The notes under the pieces were generated by a model. The model was not told the origin of the DNA. It ran no database searches and saw nothing but the letters and a program-made list of their open reading frames with translations. From positions 1 to 64,000 of the forward strand of contig NZ_WMBA01000035.1 of NCBI RefSeq assembly GCF_009707865.1: a stretch of 64,000 nucleotides of DNA, in the 5' to 3' direction. This document shows, piece by piece, positions 16,697-25,165 of this stretch. Source of the stretch: Amycolatopsis pithecellobii (GTDB lineage Bacteria; Actinomycetota; Actinomycetes; Mycobacteriales; Pseudonocardiaceae). The position numbers and the translations under genes are program-made. Numbering within the stretch: the stretch's first letter is position 1; each line of letters starts with the position of its first letter.

Positions 16697-18270
16697 CCGA
16701 GGCCTCCCGTGACGGTGGTCATGCGTAGTTGCGCCGCGAGGTCGTCCACCAGCCGCGGCAGTCCGGCCTGCGTGGTCGCGGCACCGAAGATGTAGAAGTC
16801 CGGGCGCGCGATCGTCACCTCGACAGCGCGTTCCTTGGCGTAGGTCCGGTAGGTGCCGTCGACATCGCGGGCGTCGGCGCCCACATCGGACCCGATGTGG
16901 GCGAACACGGTGCCGAGCCGCTCCAACAACGCCAGCTGCGCAGCGTCCAGCTCAGCGCGGGGGTCGCCGGCCGTGCTGACGACCTGCCACCGCCCGGCCG
17001 CGTCGAAGGCCCGGTCGAACAACTCCGTGCGGCCGTCCCGCTCGACGCGCGCCTGCAGCGACAGCTCGCCGGCGGGCGCGATGGGAGCGCCTCCCGGGTC
17101 GCGGTGGATGAGGCCGTGCCGAATCTGCGGGAAGTCCGGCATCGGCGGTAGCCAGCCTGCGCGGAACCGGGCGTCGCGCTCGCGTGCCTCGTCAGGATCC
17201 GTCGTGCACGGGACTTTCCCGGATTCCAGGGAGATCGTCGTCCAGTCGCGCACGTAGGGACGCAGCTCGGTTTCGAAGGTGTCCAGCAACCCGTCGGGAG
17301 CGAGGCCCCGCAACACGAGGTCGAGCTTCCAGCCAAGGTTCTTCGCGTCGCGCATCCCGGAGCACATGCCCTGCCCCATGAACGGCGGCATGGTGTGGGC
17401 GGCGTCGCCGATGAGAAAGGCGCGGCCGCGGCGGAAGGCACGCGCCGTGCGGGCCTCGAAGGTGTAGACGATCTGGCGGACGATCTCGATGTCGTCCGGT
17501 CCCACACCGAGTTCACCCAGCAGCCGCCACGCCATGTCCGGCTTCTCGAACTCGCCGGTCACCTCACCCGGCAGCAGCGCCCATTCCCAGCGGCGGTGGC
17601 GTTTGCCGAGCGGCAGGATCGTCACCGGGCGGCGCGGATCGCAGATCTGGCCGCAGTCGAAGTCGAATCGCAGTTCGCGCTTTTTGCGAGCGTCGACGTC
17701 GAGCCACCGCTCGTTGAACCCGAGGTCCTCGCGTTCGATGCCCAGCGCCTTGCGGACGAAACTCCCCGCACCGTCCGCACCCACGAGATACCGTCCGCGC
17801 AGCACTCGCACTTCGTCGTCGCCGTCGCGACGGGCGGTCACCGCGACGTGGTCCTCGTGCTCGACGAGCCCGACGGCCTCCCACCCCTGCAGCAGGGCCA
17901 GGGCGGGATCGGCCCGTACACGATCCGCGAGGGCGGCCTCCAGCACGGGCTGGTACTGCATGTAGTGCGAGTGATAGCCGGAGAGGCCCGCCGAACCCCA
18001 GTCGAACTCGAGCAACGTCTCGCCCGTCGCGTTCACCCACCGGTACTCGACGGTCGGGTACGAGTCGGCCAGCAACGGTCCTTCGGCGTCGAGTGATTGG
18101 AGAATGCGCACGATCTCGTGATCGACGTGACCCGCGCGGGGCAGCCCGTAGAACTGGGGGTGCCGTTCGATCGCGGTGACTCTGTGCCCGCGCTGACCGA
18201 GCACCGCGGCCATCGTCAAACCGACCGGACCGAGCCCGACCAGGATCACATCCTCGATGCCGTCGCTCAT
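16693..18270 (-). CDS. FAD-dependent aromatic hydroxylase (MhpA-like)
   Basis: 525 residues from ATG 18270. Group A flavoprotein monooxygenase: dinucleotide motif GLGPVGLT near residue 12, the 'DG' motif in LVGADGAGSFVRKALGIERE near 170, and the FAD ribityl-binding GDAAHTMPPFMGQG followed by RDAKNLGWKLDLVLRG near 285-310. The C-terminal thioredoxin-like domain (to residue 525) is typical of the PheA/MhpA branch, which ortho-hydroxylates phenols such as 3-hydroxyphenylpropionate or resorcinol. It would supply the catechol for the extradiol dioxygenase upstream. Overlaps both neighbours by ATGA. Confidence 0.9.
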   Translation of the reverse strand: MSDGIEDVILVGLGPVGLTMAAVLGQRGHRVTAIERHPQFYGLPRAGHVDHEIVRILQSLDAEGPLLADSYPTVEYRWVNATGETLLEFDWGSAGLSGYHSHYMQYQPVLEAALADRVRADPALALLQGWEAVGLVEHEDHVAVTARRDGDDEVRVLRGRYLVGADGAGSFVRKALGIEREDLGFNERWLDVDARKKRELRFDFDCGQICDPRRPVTILPLGKRHRRWEWALLPGEVTGEFEKPDMAWRLLGELGVGPDDIEIVRQIVYTFEARTARAFRRGRAFLIGDAAHTMPPFMGQGMCSGMRDAKNLGWKLDLVLRGLAPDGLLDTFETELRPYVRDWTTISLESGKVPCTTDPDEARERDARFRAGWLPPMPDFPQIRHGLIHRDPGGAPIAPAGELSLQARVERDGRTELFDRAFDAAGRWQVVSTAGDPRAELDAAQLALLERLGTVFAHIGSDVGADARDVDGTYRTYAKERAVEVTIARPDFYIFGAATTQAGLPRLVDDLAAQLRMTTVTGGLG

Positions 18271-18971
18271 GACCGGCTCCACCCCGAGTCCAGCCGTCGG
18301 CGCAGCAGGTCGACGGCCGCCGACCACACCCGCTCGGTGTCCTCCTCCGGACGCTGATACGGACCACCGCCGGGGCCGTCCTCGAGGAGCGCACGGACGC
18401 CTGCCGGATCGGCCTCACGGAGGGCGCCCGCATCGACCAACGGTTTCCGCCCCGCGGGAATCGACACGCCGGGCAGCCGTACGAGCGGGAAGTTCTCCAC
18501 CCACGAGGCGTGACTGACCTCGTCGATTCCCTTGGCCAACTCCCAGATCTCCGAGGCAATGAGCCACCCGTGGAACTGGACGTCGCAGTCCGGGTGTTCC
18601 GCCGCCCAGGCTTGGGCCTCGGCCTCGGCCGGTGCGTTGCCGCCGTGCCCGTTGACGAGCAGGATCCGACGGAACCCTTGGTTACGCAGGCTGTCGAGAA
18701 TGTCGCGTACCAGGGCGAGGAACGTCGACTCGCGGAGGTCGATCGCGCCGGGGAACGCCGTGAATGTGGGGGTGGGGCCGAAGGGCACCGTGGGCAGCAC
18801 CGGCACCCCCGCGGGCTCTGCCGCCTCCAACGCCGCCGCCTCGCACAGGATCGCGTCGACGCCGACCGAGAGGTAACCGTGTTGTTCGGTCGAGCCGAGC
18901 GGAACAAGCACACGGTCGTCCGTTTCCAGATAGGTCTCCAACTTCATCCAGTTGTAATCCCAGAATTTCAT
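18267..18971 (-). CDS. creatininase-family hydrolase
   Basis: 234 residues, ATG 18971 (MKFWDYNWMKLETYLE). Creatininase-fold metal hydrolases (creatinine amidohydrolase, ArfB, MftE, inosose hydrolases) share the motifs seen here: VPLGSTEQHGYLSVGVDAIL (metal-binding Glu/His and Asp), FTAFPGAIDLRESTF, ILLVNGHGGN (the family signature) and ASWVENFPLVRLP near the C-terminal metal ligand. It should hydrolyse a cyclic amide, lactone or amide, possibly a ring-cleavage product or lactam. Coupled to the amidohydrolase upstream and the FAD hydroxylase downstream by 4-bp overlaps. It is not a clear MftE, because no other mycofactocin biosynthesis gene is nearby. Confidence 0.85.
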   Translation of the reverse strand: MKFWDYNWMKLETYLETDDRVLVPLGSTEQHGYLSVGVDAILCEAAALEAAEPAGVPVLPTVPFGPTPTFTAFPGAIDLRESTFLALVRDILDSLRNQGFRRILLVNGHGGNAPAEAEAQAWAAEHPDCDVQFHGWLIASEIWELAKGIDEVSHASWVENFPLVRLPGVSIPAGRKPLVDAGALREADPAGVRALLEDGPGGGPYQRPEEDTERVWSAAVDLLRRRLDSGWSRS

Positions 18972-19828
18972 TGTTCGACCTCCGTGAGTCGGGGGGACGA
19001 AAGCGATTCCATCGAACCGTCGGTCCAGGCGAAAACGGTGCGGGCGCTGCGCCCGAGAACCCATTGCTTGTTGTCGTCGGACAGCGCCGGGTTGTCGTGG
19101 ACGAAGCCGAGCAGTTCGGCCCAGTCGACGCCGGAATCCTCCATCGTGATGTCGCTCGCCCACATCACGCGTTCCGCGCCGAAGGCTTCGACCGCACGCA
19201 GGAATTCGCGCTGCATGCGTGCACCATCGTGGCCGAACACGCGATGCGGATGGCACCATTTCAGGTAGACACCGGGAAACGTGGCGGCGCCGAGGACTGA
19301 CTCCCAGTCCTCAGGCCCGCGGGCCCCACCGCAGTGATCGAGGACGATGCGAAGCCCAGGAAAGCGCTCCTTCGTCGACCGCAGCACCTGTGGGTCCGCT
19401 CCGAACAGACACAACGGCATCGATCGTCCCTGTGCTACAGCGAGAACTCCGTCGTAGTCCCCTTTGGTGAACTGCCGCCGGTCCTCAGCGGTGAACAGCA
19501 TCACCCGGACTGCGCGGCAGCCCGGGTGGTCCGCAAGCAGCGCGGCGACGGATTGTCGGCGCGGGTCGGCCATTTCGACGCGCTGCAGGAAACGGAACCG
19601 GTCGGGGTTGCGCACCACGGCCGCTTGCACGTACGGACTCAACGGCCGGAATGCGCCGCCCGGCAGCGGCACGCACGGCATGAATTGCGCCGTGTCGGTG
19701 CGGTACCAGAACTCGTCGAGGACCGCGCCGCGAATCCCGAGCCGGTCCATCGAGGCCAGCAGGCGGTGCTCGTCCATCTCGAGGGTGAGGTGAAGTTGGG
19801 CGTCGACGATGTCGGTCGGCGTGGTCAT
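18968..19828 (-). CDS. amidohydrolase_2 family protein, PDC-hydrolase-like
   Basis: 286 residues, ATG 19828 overlapping the aldo/keto-reductase stop. TIM-barrel amidohydrolase: N-terminal IVDAQLHLTLEMDEHRLLAS (the HxH is changed to QLHL, which retains only one His), RIVLDHCGGARGPEDWESVL (metal/substrate His) and VMWASDITMEDSGVDWAELL (catalytic Asp). This is the layout of the branch containing 2-pyrone-4,6-dicarboxylate lactonase and other metal-light members. Hydrolysis of a lactone formed from the ring-cleavage product is plausible. Substrate unknown. Confidence 0.8.
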   Translation of the reverse strand: MTTPTDIVDAQLHLTLEMDEHRLLASMDRLGIRGAVLDEFWYRTDTAQFMPCVPLPGGAFRPLSPYVQAAVVRNPDRFRFLQRVEMADPRRQSVAALLADHPGCRAVRVMLFTAEDRRQFTKGDYDGVLAVAQGRSMPLCLFGADPQVLRSTKERFPGLRIVLDHCGGARGPEDWESVLGAATFPGVYLKWCHPHRVFGHDGARMQREFLRAVEAFGAERVMWASDITMEDSGVDWAELLGFVHDNPALSDDNKQWVLGRSARTVFAWTDGSMESLSSPRLTEVEQ

Positions 19829-20826
19829 GCGCGAACCGGGGCAGGAGCGACGGTGTGGCCGACGACCGGATGCGCCTGGTACGCCTCCTCGAGGAGGGCG
19901 ATTTCCTCAGCGCTCAGGTCGAGTTGCTCGGCGGCCAGCGAATCGTGCAGGTGCCCGGGTTTCGTGGCGCCGACGATCGGCGCGGTGACGCCAGGCCGGT
20001 GCAGCAGCCAGGCAAGCGCCACCTGCGCCGGCGGTACGGCCCGCTGGTCTGCCGCCGCGTTGAGCCGGTCGATCACCGGCCGGTCGAGTTCGAGCCGGTA
20101 GAACTCGTCGGCGACGGTGTCGGAACGGGCACGGGCGGAGCTGTCGCGGGCCCCGGCGAGCAGGCCGCGGGCAAGCGGGCTGAACGGAAGCACGCCGACC
20201 CCCATGTCGAGGCATTGGGGGATCATTTCCCGTTCCTCCTCCCGGTAGATGAGGTTGTAATGGTTCTGCATCGAGATCATCCGGGTTCGCGCCACCGACT
20301 GCGCTTTCGCAAACTGCCAGGCGAACAGGTTGCTTGCCCCGAGGTAGCGCGCCTTACCGGCCCGCACCACGTCGTGCAGTGCCTCCATCGTTTCCTCGAT
20401 CGGGGTGTCGGGATCCCACCGGTGAATCTGATAGAGATCGACGTAGTCGGTGCCCAGGCGCGTCAGTGACGCGTCGATCGCCGCCATGATGTGCTTGCGT
20501 GAGAGACCCCACCCGTTTTCGCCGGGCATGCTCGGCATCCGCACCTTCGTGGCGAGGACGTACTCCTCCCGCATGGCGAAGAACTTCCGCAGGAGCCGTC
20601 CGGTCACGATTTCGCTCTGGCCACCGTTGTAGACATCGGCGGTGTCGAAGAAGGTGATCCCGCCGTCCACCGCGGACCGGACGATCGGTTCCGCTTCCCG
20701 CTCGTCAAGGGTCCATGGCCAGCGATCGACGGTCCAGGACTGGCCGACGTTCCTGCCGTAGCTCAACATTCCGAGGCAGATCCGGGAAACCCGGAGGCCG
20801 GAACCACCGATCTTCACGTACTCCAT
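19825..20826 (-). CDS. aldo/keto reductase
   Basis: 333 residues, ATG 20826 behind AGGAG. NADPH-dependent carbonyl reductase fold with the catalytic tetrad visible: Asp and Tyr in FFDTADVYNGGQSE (about residues 55-60), Lys in YVLATKVRMP and His in DLYQIHRWDPDTP. The C-terminal cofactor loop (VTAPIVGATKPGHLHDSLAA) is also typical. It probably reduces or oxidises an aldehyde or keto intermediate of the pathway. 27 bp downstream of the MFS gene and overlapping the amidohydrolase. Confidence 0.9.
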   Translation of the reverse strand: MEYVKIGGSGLRVSRICLGMLSYGRNVGQSWTVDRWPWTLDEREAEPIVRSAVDGGITFFDTADVYNGGQSEIVTGRLLRKFFAMREEYVLATKVRMPSMPGENGWGLSRKHIMAAIDASLTRLGTDYVDLYQIHRWDPDTPIEETMEALHDVVRAGKARYLGASNLFAWQFAKAQSVARTRMISMQNHYNLIYREEEREMIPQCLDMGVGVLPFSPLARGLLAGARDSSARARSDTVADEFYRLELDRPVIDRLNAAADQRAVPPAQVALAWLLHRPGVTAPIVGATKPGHLHDSLAAEQLDLSAEEIALLEEAYQAHPVVGHTVAPAPVRA

Positions 20827-20853
20827 GGACGGCTCCTGTTTCAGTCGGCACGG

Positions 20854-22212
20854 TCATTGGCCAGACGCGGGTGCCGCGGCCTGATCTGCCGTCTCTGCCG
20901 GACGTGGATGCCGCAACGCGGCCACCGCAGCGCGGGCGGCAGGTGTAAGAGGCAGCGCCGTCGCCAGCACAGCGGCCGCCGCGGACACGGCCCCGAGGAT
21001 GTAGAACGAGGTGACCGCCCCGCCGTGCCTGGCCAGCAATGCGCCGAACACGAGCGGACCGACGATCGCGCCGACGCGACCGATGGCCAGCGCCCAACCG
21101 AGGCCGCTGCCGCGCGACGTGACCGGATACAGCGAGGCCGCGAGGGTGTTCAGCAGCATCTGGGCGCCGAGCGTGCCGACCCCGGCCAAGGCGATCAGCA
21201 GGAACGCCGCCCAGCCCGGAGGCCGCAGCGGCACCAGGACCAGCCCGACCGTCCCCACCGCGAACAGAACCGTGACCGAGGTCTTCGGACCGCGACGGTC
21301 GGCATGGCGAGCGCCGGCCAGCGCACCGATGCCGGCGCCGAGGTTGAGCACGAGCGAGAAGGTCAACGCTGCTCCCAGCGAATACCCGACCGCCTTCATC
21401 ATCGCGGGCAACCAGGTCACGATGCCGAAGACCAGGAAGTAGCCGCAGATTTCGACGAGCCACAGCACGAACGTGGACACCAGGTAGTGCCGTGCGAAGG
21501 CGCCGCGCCACGAGCCGGCCGTGCCCGAAGCCGACTTCGCAGGCTCGTCACGCAGGCCGAGGACAATCCCGAACCTGTCGGCGATGGCGCGTGCGTCCGC
21601 GATCCGCCCCCGAGCGTTCAGCCAGGTCGGTGACTCGGGCAGGTAACGCAGCATCACGGGCAGCAGGAGCAGGGGCAGCGCCCCGATCCCGAACATGACC
21701 CGCCAGCCGGCCGACCGGATGAGCAGAATGCCAAGACCGGCGGCGACGATTCCGCCGATCAGATAACCGAAGAAGGCCAACGAGTAGGTTAGGGCTTGCT
21801 TGCCGGGCCTCGCGAACTCGACGATCAGGGCGATCGCCGACGGAAACAGCGCGCCGAGGCCGACGCCGCCGAGGGCGCGGGCGATCTCGAACTGACCGGC
21901 CCCCGGGACCAGGGCGCAGGCCACCATCGACACCGAGAACAGCACCATGCTGACAAGGATGATCGCCCGTCGGCCGACCCGGTCGGCCAGCGGTCCCGAG
22001 ACCAGTGCGCCGACGCCCATTCCGGTCGTGGTAAGCGATGCGATACGGCCGATGTCCACGGAGGACAGTCCCCACCCGGGCTCGGCGAGCAGAGACGGCA
22101 CGACGTTTCCGTAGACCACGAGGTCGTACCCGTCGAAAAAAATGAGGAGTCCACAAAGGACTATGATCAGCGAGCTAGCCGAGCGTGCACCGCGCGTCAT
22201 TGCTACGGTCAT
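20854..22212 (-). CDS. MFS transporter, aromatic acid:H+ symporter type
   Basis: 452 residues, ATG 22212 behind GGAAGGAG. Twelve hydrophobic segments are apparent. TM1 carries LLIFFDGYDLVVYGNVVP, the 'DGYD' signature of the AAHS family (PcaK, BenK, MhpT), whose Asp is needed for aromatic-acid uptake. The loop 2-3 MFS motif is present (GPLADRVGRR), as is the middle-loop RYLPESPTWL. It should import the aromatic substrate of the operon. Located between the extradiol dioxygenase and the aldo/keto reductase. Confidence 0.92.
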   Translation of the reverse strand: MTVAMTRGARSASSLIIVLCGLLIFFDGYDLVVYGNVVPSLLAEPGWGLSSVDIGRIASLTTTGMGVGALVSGPLADRVGRRAIILVSMVLFSVSMVACALVPGAGQFEIARALGGVGLGALFPSAIALIVEFARPGKQALTYSLAFFGYLIGGIVAAGLGILLIRSAGWRVMFGIGALPLLLLPVMLRYLPESPTWLNARGRIADARAIADRFGIVLGLRDEPAKSASGTAGSWRGAFARHYLVSTFVLWLVEICGYFLVFGIVTWLPAMMKAVGYSLGAALTFSLVLNLGAGIGALAGARHADRRGPKTSVTVLFAVGTVGLVLVPLRPPGWAAFLLIALAGVGTLGAQMLLNTLAASLYPVTSRGSGLGWALAIGRVGAIVGPLVFGALLARHGGAVTSFYILGAVSAAAAVLATALPLTPAARAAVAALRHPRPAETADQAAAPASGQ

Positions 22213-22282
22213 CACGGCTCCTTCCAATCGGTGAAGGATTGCGGGCCCTTTGTGGGTCCGCGGGAAAGACGAACGACGTGGC

Positions 22283-23215
22283 TCATGCCCCGTCGTGGGA
22301 ATCGGCCATCAGGTCGGCGAGGTCTTCGGGCGCGAGGAACGACGGTGGTGGCGGCGGGCCCCATGCGTACAGACTCTTCTCGCCGGCGACCACTGCGGGC
22401 TCCCATAGCTGGTCGTCGAGAATGCAGTCGATGTCGGAGTAGTACTCGGAGAAGTTGCCTGCCGGATCGCGCAGGTACCAAAAGAAGTTCGAGCCGATGT
22501 AGTGCCTGCCCAGGCCCCAGGTGTGCCGTTCCGGATGCCCTTCGAGCATGGCGGTCGCTCCCCTGCCGATCTCGTCGACGTCGTCGACCTCCCACGACGT
22601 GTGGTGCAGGAAGCTCACCGGAGCCTGTTGCACGAGGACGTTGTGGTGTTCGGTCGAGCACCGAAGGAAGGACGCGAGGCCGGGGGCCTCGTCGCTGACC
22701 TTGAAGCCCAGTCCCTGGGTGAAGAATCGTTGCGTCGCGGCCTGATCGACGGAGCCGAAGACGACGTGGCCGAGTTTGCGCGGCCGCACCCGATCCTGCC
22801 GCTCGATCGCCGGTGCCCGGCGGTTGGGGCGAACCAGGTTTCCCGGTGAGTTGACGGGCTCCGCGTGAGTCACTTCCTGTCGCAACCGCGGGGCCACCGA
22901 AACGGTCACCACCAGACCGGTCACCGGGTCGGCGGTCCGTAGGGTGTCGCGCTCGCGGCGGCAGGAGACCTCGAGACCGCCCAGCGAGGCGGCGATCCGG
23001 GCGAGGTCGTCCGCGTCATCGACGCCGATCCCCAGCGAGAGCAGCCGGCGTCGGGGATGGGGCCGGAGCCGCAACTGCTCGCCCCCGTCAGCGGTGGCGA
23101 ATCTGTGCTCAGCGCCGCGGGCGGTCGGGCGAAGCCCGAACTCCGTGTAGTAGGCGGCAGTCTCCTCGACGTTCGGCACGCCGATGGTGACGTCCGTAAG
23201 GCTGTGCAGAGCCAT
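22283..23215 (-). CDS. two-domain VOC extradiol ring-cleavage dioxygenase
   Basis: 310 residues, ATG 23215. Two vicinal-oxygen-chelate domains (about 1-110 and 145-270). The Fe(II) ligands of type I extradiol enzymes are visible in the C-terminal domain: His in RKLGHVVFGS, His in VSFLHHTSWEVDD and Glu in GNFSEYYSDIDC. This fits cleavage of a catechol-type ring next to the hydroxyls, with the catechol supplied by the FAD hydroxylase or by O-demethylation. The C-terminal 30 residues are proline-rich (GPPPPPSF). In the present DNA it is the first intact gene of the operon, just downstream of an IS110 insertion, so its promoter may be disturbed. Confidence 0.88.
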   Translation of the reverse strand: MALHSLTDVTIGVPNVEETAAYYTEFGLRPTARGAEHRFATADGGEQLRLRPHPRRRLLSLGIGVDDADDLARIAASLGGLEVSCRRERDTLRTADPVTGLVVTVSVAPRLRQEVTHAEPVNSPGNLVRPNRRAPAIERQDRVRPRKLGHVVFGSVDQAATQRFFTQGLGFKVSDEAPGLASFLRCSTEHHNVLVQQAPVSFLHHTSWEVDDVDEIGRGATAMLEGHPERHTWGLGRHYIGSNFFWYLRDPAGNFSEYYSDIDCILDDQLWEPAVVAGEKSLYAWGPPPPPSFLAPEDLADLMADSHDGA

Positions 23216-23388
23216 CAGTCGTCCCTAAGGTTGATGTTGTTCGGGGTTGGTGCCCCGGATGCCCAGGGCGATGGGGTGTGGCTGATCAGTGGTTGCCGCA
23301 CGGTGGCTCGAGGAGAATGGCCGCCCCGTCGTTCCGGACGCCCTGGCTGAATTAGATCTCATGCGGGCCGTCGCTGTTCAGGGACCTG

Positions 23389-24393
23389 TTGGCGGGGTTG
23401 TCCACGGGGTTGACCTGCGACAACAGGAGAACGAGCGGGACGGATCGACCGCTGGGGTGGGTCGGTATCGACGTCGGCAAGGCCACCCATCACGCGTGCG
23501 TGATGGACCCGGCCGGCACAGTGGTGTTCTCGCAGAAACTCGCCAACGACCAGGCCGCGATCGAGCAGCAGGTGGTCTATGTGCCCGGCCGGGTCGTCAA
23601 CCGGATGACCGGGGTGTTCCGTGGTGAGGCGAAGTCCGACGCCAAAGACGCCCGGGTGATCGCCGAAACCGCCCGCATGCGCACCGACCTCACCCCGGTC
23701 ACCGCCACCGACGACCTCGTCGTCGAGCTGACCCGGCTGACCGCGCACCGCGAGGACCTGATGGCCGACTGGGTGCGTGGGGTCAACCGGTTGCGCGAGA
23801 TGTTGACCGGGATCTTCCCCGCGCTGGAACGCGCCTTCGACTACTCCACCCGCAGCGCTCTCATACTGGTCACCGGTTTCCAGACACCACAAGCGATCCG
23901 CGACGCCGGAAAGTCCGGTGTGGACACTTATCTGCCTGAACACGGCGCCTGGGCCAAGGGCATCCCACGCATGGCCGCCGACGCGCTGGCCACCGCTGGG
24001 GCTCAGACACTGCGACTGCCTGGCGAGCAGACCACCGCCGCGCTGATCGCCCGCCTGGCCCAGCAGCTGCTCGATCTGGACCGGCAGACCAAGGACACCG
24101 ACAAGCTGATCACCAGCCGGTTCCGGGAACACCCGCAGGCCGAGATCATCGAGTCGCTGCCCGGTCTCGGACCGATCCTGGGGGCGGAATTCCTGGTGGC
24201 CACCGGCGGTGACCTCGCTGCTTTCGCCACCTCCGGTCGACTGGCCTCCTACGCCGGGCTGGCGCCCGTGCCGCAGGACTCCGGCCGGGTCACCGGCAAC
24301 CTGCGCCGGCCGAAACGCTACAACCGCAGGCTGCTGCGCGACCGCCGGAAGTTCACACCGACCGCGCCACAACCCGCTACCGCAGCGGCTTGA
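23389..24393 (+). pseudogene. IS110-family transposase with internal deletions
   Basis: Reads in frame for about 334 codons, but comparison with the family shows losses. The N-terminus is good (WVGIDVGKATHHACVMDPAG, first catalytic Asp). It then jumps from NDQAAIEQQ directly to VVYVPGRVVNRMTGVFRGE, omitting the strand that normally carries the catalytic Glu. The KSDAKDARVIAETARM segment (Asp pair) and the C-terminal ESLPGLGPILGAEFLVATGG domain are present. The C-terminus switches abruptly from RYNRRLLR to DRRKFTPTAP, lacking the last domain. It is therefore likely inactive. It is inserted on the opposite strand between the FAH-like gene and the dioxygenase of the main operon. The true start is uncertain. 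Confidence 0.8.
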
Positions 24394-24398
24394 CACGA

Positions 24399-25016
24399 TC
24401 ATGCAGATTCTCCTTGCTGTGCCGCGACCAGCCGGTGGCGCATCTCGCCGATCCCTTCGATCCGGCTCACCAGCTCGTCCCCTGGGGTCAGAAACCGTTG
24501 TGGACTCCGGGCGATGAGTTCGGGAACCGGGAAGACGAGTTCCGCGGTGCGTCCTGTTTGGACGGTCTCGCCGTTGACGGTGCAGCCCAGTTCGAGGTCG
24601 TTCCGGTCCGGCAGTGCGTCAGGCGTCACCAGCCACGGGCCGGTGGGGCCGTCCCAGTCCACGGAGTCCCCGCTCAGGACGACCTCGCCGAACGGCCCCG
24701 TCAGCGACGTGGCGAACTTGGTGAAGACCGCCGGGGACTCCGGCAGGTCGAGGCTGGCCTCCGCCGCGTGATTCTTGTAGTTGAGGCCGACCGCGAAAAG
24801 TTGCGTGGGAGCGGGAGCGGGTGGGCGGAGATCGGCCTCGTTGTAGTTGGCGGCGCCAGCTGTCGGCGCATCCGTCGCCCAGCCGGCGAACTCGTCCCAG
24901 CGCGCGTAGATGGCCTGCGAGTCGGAACCGAAGCGCTTGTCGCTCGCCTCCTCGACGCCGACCGCTCGGGAACCAGTCAGCAGAACAAGACGGCCGGCGA
25001 GATCGGCTATTCGCAT
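24399..25016 (-). pseudogene. FAH-family hydrolase/isomerase with two in-frame deletions
   Basis: 205 residues in an open frame from ATG 25016 (AAAGG upstream), against about 280 for the family. Two blocks are missing. VVLSGDSVDW joins directly to DGPTGPWLVTPD, losing the segment with the ExE metal ligands and the following 'DxSxR' region. FPVPELIARS joins PQRFLTPGDELV, losing the 'LxPGDLIxTGTPxGVG' loop. The remaining parts (LFAVGLNYKNHAAEA, CTVNGETVQ) are well kept. Without metal ligands it cannot catalyse fumarylpyruvate- or oxalocatechol-type hydrolysis. It would have been the first gene of the operon, divergent from GntR. Confidence 0.8.
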
Positions 25017-25114
25017 GAGGGGACCTTTCGAGTGGAGTGCCGTCGATCGAACATCCTCGGCGGCACCGACTACCTAAGAGCGAACTGACGAAACAATCTC
25101 AGACCAATATTCGC

Positions 25115-25126
25115 TAGTCAATACTA
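25115..25126. promoter_or_regulatory. possible GntR operator in divergent promoter region
   Basis: TAGTCAATACTA is a short hyphenated palindrome in an AT-rich patch (25095-25140) between the divergent FAH-like and GntR starts. It resembles the T-N-GT...AC-N-A half-site style of FadR/FCD-type GntR operators, though the spacer is one base longer than usual. It would control both genes. Weak evidence. Confidence 0.35.
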
Positions 25127-25165
25127 AAAAATTTTCTTTGCCGGAGAGTGTGCTATCGTCGGCCT

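Noticed and set aside
18267-18971. Assignment of the creatininase-fold gene as mycofactocin MftE
   Set aside because: No mftABCD or mftF genes are present in the window, and the MftG-like GMC gene is 16 kb away in another operon.
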